DNA of 64,000 nucleotides from Achromobacter anxifer (lineage in GTDB: Bacteria > Pseudomonadota > Gammaproteobacteria > Burkholderiales > Burkholderiaceae_B), in the NCBI RefSeq assembly GCF_903652925.1, contig NZ_CAHLAR010000001.1, positions 620,001 through 684,000 of the forward strand, written 5' to 3'. Below are positions 8,294-17,267 of this stretch, one piece after another. Position numbers and translations under genes: made by a program. Below the pieces are notes generated by a model, which did not search any database, had not been told where the DNA came from, and saw only the letters and a list, made by a program, of their open reading frames with translations. How positions within the stretch are numbered: the stretch's first letter is position 1; each line of letters begins with the position of its first letter.

Positions 8294-9307
8294 ATGTCCA
8301 TCGTTACCCGAGAAATCCACCTGAAGAACCGTCCCGCTGGCCTGCCTACGCCAGACGATTTCGCGCTGGTTGAAACCAGCTTGCCCGCACCCCGGCCTGG
8401 ACAGATCCTGGTGCGCAATATCTGGATGTCGGTCGACCCTTACATGCGCGGCCGGATGGACGACCGCAAGAGCTACATCGCGCCGTTCGCGCTGGACCAG
8501 GCGCTGGAAGGCGCGGCGGTCGGCGTGGTCGAGCAGAGCGCCGATCCGCGCTTCGCGGCCGGCGACCGCGTGGTGCACTTCGCCGGATGGCGCGAGCACG
8601 CGCTGATCGACGCGGCGCACGCCTCCGCGGTCGCCGACGACGGCATCGCCTTGCAGACCTATCTGGGCGCGCTGGGTTTTCCGGGCCTGACGGCCTACGT
8701 GGGGCTGACGCGGATCGCCGCGGCGAAGGCGGGCGAAACCATCTTCGTGTCCGCGGCCAGCGGCGCGGTGGGCAGCGTCGTGGTCCAGATGGCCAAGCTG
8801 ATGGGGCTGCGCGTGGTGGCATCCGCCGGGTCCGAGGACAAGGCGCGCTGGCTGCGCGAAGTGGCCGGCGCCGACGCGGTCATCGATTACCGCGCCGCGC
8901 CCGATCTCGCCGCGGCGCTGGCGCAGGCCGCGCCGCAAGGCATAGACATCTATTTCGACAACGTCGGCGGCGACCATCTGGACAGCGCGCTGGCCCTGGC
9001 CAATGACCACGCGCGCTTCGTGCTGTGCGGCATGATCGCGGGCTACAACGAGGGCAAGCCGGCCATCGGCATACGCAACCTGTTTTCGGCCATTGAAAAG
9101 CGCATCAAGCTGCAAGGCCTGATCGCGTCCGACCACGTCGACCTGCTGCCCGAGTTCCTGCCCCGCATGAGCGCGTGGATCAAGGCCGGCCAGGTGCAGC
9201 TGCGGGAAACGGTGGTGGACGGACTGGAGCGCGCGCCCGAAGCCTTCATTGGCCTGTTCAAGGGCGCCAACACCGGGAAGATGCTGGTCAGGCTGACCAA
9301 GTCCTGA
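8294..9307 (+). CDS. NADP-dependent MDR oxidoreductase (curcumin/prostaglandin reductase-like)
   Basis: 337 aa from the ATG at 8294, which has GAGG about 6 bp upstream; an in-frame ATG at 8282 (MRFAMS) is an alternative. It starts with the family pattern SIVTREIHLKNRPAGLPTPDDF and contains VDPYMRGRM and the cofactor loop SAASGAVGSVVVQMAKL. There is no catalytic or structural zinc cysteine set, consistent with the leukotriene B4 dehydrogenase/CurA branch that reduces alpha,beta-unsaturated ketones and aldehydes. It probably forms an operon with the flavodoxin-fold reductase under the divergent LysR regulator. Confidence 0.88.
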   Translation: MSIVTREIHLKNRPAGLPTPDDFALVETSLPAPRPGQILVRNIWMSVDPYMRGRMDDRKSYIAPFALDQALEGAAVGVVEQSADPRFAAGDRVVHFAGWREHALIDAAHASAVADDGIALQTYLGALGFPGLTAYVGLTRIAAAKAGETIFVSAASGAVGSVVVQMAKLMGLRVVASAGSEDKARWLREVAGADAVIDYRAAPDLAAALAQAAPQGIDIYFDNVGGDHLDSALALANDHARFVLCGMIAGYNEGKPAIGIRNLFSAIEKRIKLQGLIASDHVDLLPEFLPRMSAWIKAGQVQLRETVVDGLERAPEAFIGLFKGANTGKMLVRLTKS

Positions 9308-9407
9308 AGATCCGGCCCGCGCGCGGCCGGCGGCTCGGTGAAATCCGCCATTTCCCGCCGCCGGGCCCGCCGATACACTGGCCGCTCGCAATCCTGACGA
9401 GACAGCC

Positions 9408-10943
9408 ATGAGACACCTACTTCCCGCCCTGGGCGCAGCGCTTGCCTTCACGTTCGGCGCCCAGGCATCGGCCCAGCAGGCCCAGCCCGCGGCCTCGCCG
9501 CCGCGCGACCCGTTCTTCTGGCTGGGCGAAATCAACAAGGCCACCGCCGTGATCAACACGGACGAAGGACTGCTGGACAAGTCCATGGCGCCGCGCCTGG
9601 CCGCCGGCGTGGCGAAGGTGATCAACGACGGCAACCAGCCCGGCGCCAAGCGCCCGTCCAGCGTCATCACCTTCGAACCGCTCCTGATCAAGGCGGCGGG
9701 CGAGGACGTCACGCTGCTGCACGCGGGACGCTCCAGCCAGGACATGCACGCGACCTACCGCAGCGCCATCCTGCGCGACAAGCTGCTGGACCTGGCCGAC
9801 CAGCTGAACGCCACCTCCACCACGCTGGTGGAACTGGCGGGCAAGCACGCCGCGACCATCGTGCCGAACTACACCAACGGCGTGGCGGCGCAGCCCAACA
9901 GCTATGGCCACTACCTGCTGGGGCAGGCCGCGGGCCTGGCGCGCGACGCCCAGCGCATCCGCGAAGCCTATGTGCGCATCGACCGCTCGCCCATGGGCAC
10001 CACGGTGCTCAACGGCACCAGCTGGCCGCTGGACCGCAAGCGCATGGCGCAGTACCTGGGCTTCGAGGCCCTGGTCGACAACGCCTATGACGCCTCGCAG
10101 ATCTCGTCGATGGACCAGCCCGTGGAGGTCGCCTCCATCGTCACCAGCATCGCGCTGCGCACGGGCAACTTCGTCGAGGACGTGATGACGCAGTACGCGC
10201 AGCCGCGTCCCTGGATCCTGCTGGAAGAGGGCGGCGGCAATACCTATGTGTCCAGCGCCATGCCGCAAAAGCGCAACCCCGGCCTGCTCAACGACACCCG
10301 CAGCGAAGCCTCGACCGCGGTGACGCTGGCCATGGGGCCGGTGGTGCAGACCCATAACATCACGCCCGGCATGAGCGACCCCAAGGACGTGAAGCAGAAT
10401 TCCGCCATGGTCGACGCCGGCATCCTGACTCTCAAGCGCTGGGACCGGGTGCTGAAGGCGCTGGTCATCAGCCCGGACCGTGCGCTGGAAGAGCTGAACA
10501 GCGACTGGACGGCTTCGCAGGAATTGGCCGACGTGCTGATGCGCAAGTACAAGCTGCCGTTCCGCGACGGCCATCACTTCGCGTCCGAGGTCGTGAGCTA
10601 TGCCAAGACCAACAACATCAAGCCGCTGGACTTCCCCTATGAGCAGGCCCGCCGCATCTATGCGGACGCGATGAAGGACTCGAAGTACGGCACCGAGCTG
10701 CCGATGAGCGAGGCGGAGTTCCGCTCCACGCTGGATCCGGTGGCCATCGTCAAGAACCGCGCCACCATAGGCGGTCCGCAACCCGCGGAAATGGAACGCA
10801 TGATGAAGGAGGCGCGGGCCCAGCTGGCCGCGCAGGACGCCTGGATCAAGGAACGCCGCGCCCACATCCGCGATTCGCTGGCGGAACTGGACAAGAAATT
10901 CGGCGCGCTGGTGGCCAGCGCGCCGAAGGAGAAAAGCCAGTAA
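9408..10943 (+). CDS. argininosuccinate lyase-superfamily lyase with signal peptide
   Basis: 511 aa. The fumarase/aspartase/ASL fold is shown by GRSSQDMHATYR (~residues 107-118), TNGVAAQPNSYGH (TxxQxAQPxxxGH equivalent, ~165) and the signature SSAMPQKRNP starting at S282. These enzymes eliminate a fumarate-type product from an N-linked dicarboxylate. Unlike normal ASL, the N-terminus (MRHLLPALGAALAFTFGAQASAQ) is a clear Sec signal peptide, so the enzyme is predicted to be periplasmic. It stands alone between the MDR gene and the convergent copper ATPase; no arg genes are near. Substrate unknown; a secreted C-N lyase acting on aminopolycarboxylates or nucleotide-like compounds is possible but speculative. 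Confidence 0.82.
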   Translation: MRHLLPALGAALAFTFGAQASAQQAQPAASPPRDPFFWLGEINKATAVINTDEGLLDKSMAPRLAAGVAKVINDGNQPGAKRPSSVITFEPLLIKAAGEDVTLLHAGRSSQDMHATYRSAILRDKLLDLADQLNATSTTLVELAGKHAATIVPNYTNGVAAQPNSYGHYLLGQAAGLARDAQRIREAYVRIDRSPMGTTVLNGTSWPLDRKRMAQYLGFEALVDNAYDASQISSMDQPVEVASIVTSIALRTGNFVEDVMTQYAQPRPWILLEEGGGNTYVSSAMPQKRNPGLLNDTRSEASTAVTLAMGPVVQTHNITPGMSDPKDVKQNSAMVDAGILTLKRWDRVLKALVISPDRALEELNSDWTASQELADVLMRKYKLPFRDGHHFASEVVSYAKTNNIKPLDFPYEQARRIYADAMKDSKYGTELPMSEAEFRSTLDPVAIVKNRATIGGPQPAEMERMMKEARAQLAAQDAWIKERRAHIRDSLAELDKKFGALVASAPKEKSQ

Positions 10944-10955
10944 GCGGTAAAGCCG

Positions 10956-10990
10956 GGCGCGCTTTCCGGTCCTGTCCGGAGCGGCGCGCC
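10956..10990. terminator. hairpin between convergent lyase and copper ATPase genes
   Basis: GGCGCGC (10956-10962) pairs with GCGCGCC (10984-10990), enclosing a second CCGG/CCGG stem (10966-10969 with 10976-10979). It lies between the ends of two converging genes, so a bidirectional terminator role is likely. No long T tract follows on either strand. Confidence 0.4.
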
Positions 10991-10995
10991 TGGTT

Positions 10996-13476
<2,481 letters not shown>

Positions 13477-13517
13477 ATCCGCTCCTTGAAAACTTCAAAT
13501 TCCTTGGCGATGGAGTG

Positions 13518-13548
13518 ACTATAAAGATTCCCATGATGGCAAGGTCAA
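13518..13548 (-). promoter_or_regulatory. CueR/MerR-type promoter with 19-bp spacer for the copper ATPase
   Basis: On the minus strand TTGACC (-35, 13548-13543) and TATAGT (-10, 13523-13518) are separated by 19 bp. The spacer contains a dyad, ACCTTGCC-ATCAT-GGGAATCT, resembling the CueR consensus ACCTTCC...GGAAGGT. An over-long 19-bp spacer is the hallmark of promoters untwisted by MerR-family activators. The ATPase start codon lies 42 bp downstream. No cueR gene is in the window. Confidence 0.82.
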
Positions 13549-13576
13549 GCCCTGGATCGACGGGTTTGTTTCAGCG

Positions 13577-13604
13577 CAAAAAAAGACCGCCCCGGGGGCG
13601 GTCT
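13577..13604 (-). terminator. intrinsic terminator of the copper resistance operon
   Basis: The hairpin AGACCGCCCC/GGGGCGGTCT (13584-13604) is followed, in the leftward direction, by seven T residues (A tract at 13577-13583 on the plus strand). It sits 37 bp beyond the copB stop and isolates the operon from the ATPase promoter. Confidence 0.88.
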
Positions 13605-13640
13605 GAGAATTAGGGACAGATTTCCGTCCGCATCGGCGGG

Positions 13641-14564
13641 TCAGAACCAGATGCGCACACCGGCCAGGATCGCGCGCTCGGAGCGGCTTTCTCCGGCTTC
13701 GCTGGCATAGCTGGCCGTCTTGCCGAATTTGCGGCCGAACGATACGCCGACATAGGGCGCGAATTCGCGCGTCACTTCATAGCGCAACCGCAAGGAAAAC
13801 GAGGCGTCGGACAGGCCGGAGCCCACTCCGCGTTGCTCGTCGTTCTTGCCGTACAGGCTGGCCTCGATCTCGGGCGTGAGGATCAGGCGTTGCGTCAGCA
13901 GCAGGTCGTACTCTGCCTTCAGCGCCAGCGCGGTCCTGCCGGACCCGCCCACATAGCCGGTGATCTCGGTTTCGATGCCGTAGGGCGCGACGCCCTGCAC
14001 GCCGAACGCGGCCCAGTTGCGCTTCGGACCCGTGCCGAAGTCGCGCCGCGCGCCCAGCTGCAGGTCCCAGAACGGTGAAATGGTGTGGCTCCAGAAGGCT
14101 TCGATCTTGGCGTCCGTGCTGCCGTTCAGGCGATCTCCCTCGCTCTTGATCCACAGCTTGTTCAGGTCGCGGCCGATCCAGAACTGGCCGTCCCATTGCA
14201 GGCTGGTCTGATCATTGCGGTCATAGGCGACGCCGAGCTTGTCGAACAGCAGATGGCTGGTGACGACGTTGTCCATCATGTGCGGATGGATGCGGTAGGC
14301 GGCGTAGCGCTGGTCCGTGGAGCCGTCGCTGGAGGGCAGGGAACCCACGGGCGGGCCGCTGGGGGGAGCGTCGTTCATGGCGGGCATGGCGCTGTGATCC
14401 ATGCCCTGCATCGCGCCGTGGTCCATGCCCGGCATCGATCCATGATCCATGCCCTGCATCGAGCCGGCGGACGTCTGCGCCATGGACATTCCGGCGACGG
14501 AGGAAAGGAGGACGGCGCCCGCGACGAGCCCGGGCCAGCGCTTTCTGGATGTCGTTGTTCTCAT
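13641..14564 (-). CDS. copB: copper resistance outer-membrane protein CopB
   Basis: 307 aa. A signal peptide (to about residue 29, AGMSMAQ) precedes a copper-binding Met/His-rich repeat region (residues ~33-67, units like GMDHG-SMP). The CopB beta-barrel domain begins near YAAYRIHPHMMDN and ends in Phe (RIWF), as expected for an outer-membrane barrel. It probably sequesters copper or assists export at the outer membrane. It lies 9 bp after the multicopper oxidase gene and is the last gene of the operon before the terminator. Confidence 0.93.
   Translation of the reverse strand: MRTTTSRKRWPGLVAGAVLLSSVAGMSMAQTSAGSMQGMDHGSMPGMDHGAMQGMDHSAMPAMNDAPPSGPPVGSLPSSDGSTDQRYAAYRIHPHMMDNVVTSHLLFDKLGVAYDRNDQTSLQWDGQFWIGRDLNKLWIKSEGDRLNGSTDAKIEAFWSHTISPFWDLQLGARRDFGTGPKRNWAAFGVQGVAPYGIETEITGYVGGSGRTALALKAEYDLLLTQRLILTPEIEASLYGKNDEQRGVGSGLSDASFSLRLRYEVTREFAPYVGVSFGRKFGKTASYASEAGESRSERAILAGVRIWF
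14382..14469 (-). repeat. Met/His-rich coding repeats in copB
   Basis: Tandem units encoding M-x-G-M-D-H-G/S repeat four times near the N-terminus of the mature protein. The same unit recurs in the upstream multicopper oxidase. They are Cu(I)/Cu(II)-binding, low-complexity coding DNA and likely to vary in copy number between strains. Confidence 0.7.
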
Positions 14565-14573
14565 GTTTCCCCC

Positions 14574-16406
14574 TTATTCCACGACGACCGCGCGGAACAT
14601 GCCGGCCTCCATGTGGAACAGCAAGTGGCAGTGATAGGCCCAGTTGCCGCGCGCATCCGCGCTGACGCGGTAGCTGAGGCGCTGCGCCGGGTTCAGGCTG
14701 ATCGTGTGCTTGCGCACCTGGAAGTTGCCGTCGGCGGATTCCAGGTCGCTCCACAGGCCGTGCAGGTGGATGGGGTGCGTCATCATGGTGTCGTTGACCA
14801 GCACGAAGCGCACGCGCTCGCCGTACTTGAGCACGATAGGCTTGGCCTCGGTGAACTTCAGGCCGTTGAAGGACCACATGTAGCGGTCCATGTTGCCGGT
14901 CAGGTGCAGTTCGATCTCGCGGGTCGGCGGGCGGTTGTCGGCGGGTTCGACCATGGAACGGAGATCGGCGTAGGTCAGCACGCGGCGGCCGTTGTTGCGC
15001 AGGCCCACGCCGGGATCGTCCAGCCGCGTCGATACCACGTCGGGCAGCATGGAGTGGGCGGGGCTGCGCTCGGCTGGATAAGGGTGCTTGATCTCGACCA
15101 TGCCGCCTTCGCTTGCGCCCGCGCCGGACGGCGCCGCACCGTGGTTCATGCCGGCATGGTTCATGCCTGCCATCGCGCCATGGTCCATGCCGCCCTGGGA
15201 GCCATGATTCATCGCGCCCTGCGAGCCGTGGTCCATCGCGCCCGCCTGCGATCCGCCCATGTCCATGCCGGGCATGTCGTGCGCCATGCCCATGTCCATC
15301 ATGGTCAGCACCTGCACCGGGTCCAGCGCCGGGACTTCCGCCTGCATGCCCTCGCGCGGCGCCAGCGTGCCGCGCGCGTAGCCGGAGCGGTCCATGGCCT
15401 GCGAGAAGATGGTGTAGGCGCGCTCGTCCTGCGGCTCGACGATGACGTCATAGGTCTCGGCCACTGCGATGCGGAATTCCTCGACCTCCACCGGCCTGAC
15501 GGCCAGGCCATCGGCGGCCACCACCGTCATCTTCAGGCCGGGGATGCGCACGTCGAAGTACGTCATGGCCGAACCGTTGATGAAGCGCAGCCGGATCCGC
15601 TCGCCGGGCCGGAACAGCCCGGTCCAGTTGCCGGCCGGGGACTTGCCGTTGGTCAGGAAGGTGTAGGTTGCGCCCGAGACGTCGGCCAGGTCGGTCTGGT
15701 TCATGCGCATCTGCTGCCACATCAGGCGTTCGTTCAGCGCGTTCTTCCAGCCGGACTTTTTCGCATCGTCGATCAGGCTGCCGACGGTGGGCTGGATGTA
15801 GTTGTAGTAGTCGGGCATCACCTTGAGCTTGCGGAACACGCTCATGGGATCCTCGTCGGTCCAGTCGGACAGCAGGACCACATAGTCGCGGTCGGCGCGC
15901 ACGGGGTCGGGGCGCTTCGGTTCGATCACGATGGCGCCGTACAGCCCCGTCTGCTCCTGGAAGCCGGAATGGCTGTGATACCAGTAGGTGCCGCTCTGGT
16001 TCACGTCGAACTGGTAGGTAAAGGTCTCGCCGGGTGCGATGCCGGGAAAGCTCAGCCCCGGCACGCCGTCCATTTCGGTGGGCAGGATGATGCCGTGCCA
16101 GTGGATCGAGGTGTCCTCGCGCAGGCGGTTGGTGACGCGCAGCGTGACGCGGTCGCCTTCGCGCCAGCGCAGCGTGGGCGCGGGCAGGCTGCCGTTGACC
16201 GTGGTCGCGATGCGGGCGGCGCCGGTGAGGTTGGCGGGGCTCTCGCCGATCTCCAGGTTGAACTCGGTGCCCGACAGCTCGGTCTGCCGGTTCGAGCCGG
16301 ACTGCGCCCACGAGTAGGGGCTCCACAGGCCCATGCCGGCCAGCGCCCCGCCGGTCGCCAGGCCCTGCACGAACCGGCGGCGCGGATTCGAAACTGCTCT
16401 GCTCAT
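14574..16406 (-). CDS. copA: multicopper oxidase CopA (periplasmic copper resistance)
   Basis: 610-aa three-cupredoxin oxidase that oxidises Cu(I) in the periplasm. A twin-arginine signal (NPRRRFVQGLATGGALAG, residues ~8-25) directs folded export. All four copper-ligand motifs are present: HWHG, HSHSG, HPIHLHG, and HCHLLFHMEAGM near the C-terminus. A Met/His-rich insert lies at residues ~368-422. The name follows the pco/cop plasmid nomenclature. It starts 43 bp after the cupredoxin gene and ends 9 bp before copB, so the three form one operon. Confidence 0.95.
   Translation of the reverse strand: MSRAVSNPRRRFVQGLATGGALAGMGLWSPYSWAQSGSNRQTELSGTEFNLEIGESPANLTGAARIATTVNGSLPAPTLRWREGDRVTLRVTNRLREDTSIHWHGIILPTEMDGVPGLSFPGIAPGETFTYQFDVNQSGTYWYHSHSGFQEQTGLYGAIVIEPKRPDPVRADRDYVVLLSDWTDEDPMSVFRKLKVMPDYYNYIQPTVGSLIDDAKKSGWKNALNERLMWQQMRMNQTDLADVSGATYTFLTNGKSPAGNWTGLFRPGERIRLRFINGSAMTYFDVRIPGLKMTVVAADGLAVRPVEVEEFRIAVAETYDVIVEPQDERAYTIFSQAMDRSGYARGTLAPREGMQAEVPALDPVQVLTMMDMGMAHDMPGMDMGGSQAGAMDHGSQGAMNHGSQGGMDHGAMAGMNHAGMNHGAAPSGAGASEGGMVEIKHPYPAERSPAHSMLPDVVSTRLDDPGVGLRNNGRRVLTYADLRSMVEPADNRPPTREIELHLTGNMDRYMWSFNGLKFTEAKPIVLKYGERVRFVLVNDTMMTHPIHLHGLWSDLESADGNFQVRKHTISLNPAQRLSYRVSADARGNWAYHCHLLFHMEAGMFRAVVVE
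15139..15303 (-). repeat. Met/His-rich copper-binding repeat tract in multicopper oxidase
   Basis: This stretch encodes repeated MDHGSQG, MNHGSQG and MNHAG units within the oxidase. Each unit gives one Met and one His, typical of CopA/PcoA copper-collecting loops. The DNA repeats are imperfect (7-codon periodicity). Confidence 0.7.
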
Positions 16407-16449
16407 GCTCTATCTCCCCGGTCAGCCGTGCCGGCGTCCCGGCTGTGGA

Positions 16450-16947
16450 TTACTTGACGGAAACGGCGCCCTTCATGCCGGCGGGATAGTGGCCGGGCTC
16501 CAGGCAGCCGAAGGCGACCGAGCCGGCCTTGTCGAAGGTCCAGACGATGTCGCCGGTCTTGCCCGCTTCCAGCGACACGGAGTTCGGTTCCTCATGGCGC
16601 ATGCCGGGATCCTTGAGCATCATCTGGTAGTGGCCGTCCAGGTCGGCGGGCGTGCCCAGCACCATTTCGTGGCGGATCTTGCCCGAGTTGGTGACCTTGA
16701 AGCGGATGGTTTCGCCCGCCTTGACGTCGATCTTGTCAGGGGTGAAACGCATGGCGTCGGTCATGTCCACGGCGATGGTGCGCGAGACCTTGGCCGGATT
16801 GCCGGGCTTGCCTATGGCGGCGGGCTGGCTTGCGCCATGGCCGCCGCCATGGTCGGCGCCGTGGCCGGGGGCGGCCATGACGCCGAAGGAAAGCAAAAAG
16901 GCGCCCGCTGCGACGGCGCCCTGCGCGAGGTTCACCAGTTTTTTCAT
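16450..16947 (-). CDS. periplasmic cupredoxin-family copper-binding protein
   Basis: 165 aa from the ATG at 16947; an ATG two codons upstream (16953) directly abuts the GAGG ribosome site, so the second ATG, 6 bp from it, is preferred. A signal peptide (to about MAAPG) is followed by a His-rich segment (HGADHGGGHG) and a plastocyanin/azurin-like domain. The blue-copper ligands appear to be H in KIRHEM and the C-terminal FGCLEPGHYPAGM (Cys, His, Met). It is the first gene of the copper operon; CopI-like periplasmic proteins at this position protect against copper in related bacteria. Confidence 0.88.
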   Translation of the reverse strand: MKKLVNLAQGAVAAGAFLLSFGVMAAPGHGADHGGGHGASQPAAIGKPGNPAKVSRTIAVDMTDAMRFTPDKIDVKAGETIRFKVTNSGKIRHEMVLGTPADLDGHYQMMLKDPGMRHEEPNSVSLEAGKTGDIVWTFDKAGSVAFGCLEPGHYPAGMKGAVSVK

Positions 16948-17024
16948 GCGCATCCTCTAGACTCGAAATGGGGGTAGGAGGCGCCACTGTAGTGACGCGC
17001 CCCGCACCACAACCTTTCGGGAGG

Positions 17025-17040
17025 ATTACTTTCCTGTAAT
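17025..17040. promoter_or_regulatory. CopR/CusR-like palindrome upstream of copper operon
   Basis: ATTACTTTCCTGTAAT is a dyad with arms ATTAC/GTAAT and a 6-bp centre. It lies about 78 bp upstream of the cupredoxin gene. Heavy-metal OmpR-family regulators such as CopR/CusR bind comparable TTAC-N6-GTAA dyads. No copRS genes are in the window, so assignment is by similarity only. Confidence 0.5.
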
Positions 17041-17043
17041 GTT

Positions 17044-17081
17044 GCCCGCCCACGGCCCGGCGCCGCGGGCCGTGGGCGGGC
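17044..17081 (-). terminator. very strong 16-bp-stem hairpin after the symporter operon
   Basis: GCCCGCCCACGGCCCG (17044-17059) pairs perfectly with CGGGCCGTGGGCGGGC (17066-17081) around a 6-base loop. It begins 19 bp after the small-subunit stop (minus strand) and lies directly upstream of the copper operon's regulatory palindrome. There is no T tract, so it may act as a Rho-independent-like block or an mRNA 3' end stabiliser. Confidence 0.6.
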
Positions 17082-17099
17082 TGGCGGCTTGCCGGGCGC

Positions 17100-17222
17100 T
17101 CAGACCATGGACTTGCCGCTGCGCCTGGCGGCGCGGATGTCGCGCCATAGCGTGACGCACAGCAGCGCCAGGATGAGGGCGGAAATGGCGGGCCACACCA
17201 GAAAGTAGAACGTCAACCACAT
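17100..17222 (-). CDS. 40-residue transporter small subunit
   Basis: The minus-strand frame encodes 40 aa: MWLTFYFLVWPAISALILAL, then LLCVTLWRDIR and a basic tail RAARRSGKSMV. One transmembrane helix (residues ~5-25) is followed by a positive cytoplasmic tail. It starts 45 bp after the sodium:solute symporter stop with a plausible ribosome site (AGGAGA) 8 bp upstream. Databases hold a family of about 40-aa 'putative transporter small subunit' proteins beside such symporters, and this fits. It is easy to miss because of its length. Function presumably is stabilisation of the symporter. Confidence 0.8.
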   Translation of the reverse strand: MWLTFYFLVWPAISALILALLCVTLWRDIRAARRSGKSMV

Positions 17223-17267
17223 ATCAATCTCCTTGTTCCTGTCTGTTCATGCTTGCTTCCGGGCGGC

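Noticed and set aside
14085-16457. 790-codon plus-strand frame across the copper operon
   Set aside because: Antisense to copB and the multicopper oxidase, which have complete motifs. His- and Val-rich composition is a complement artefact.
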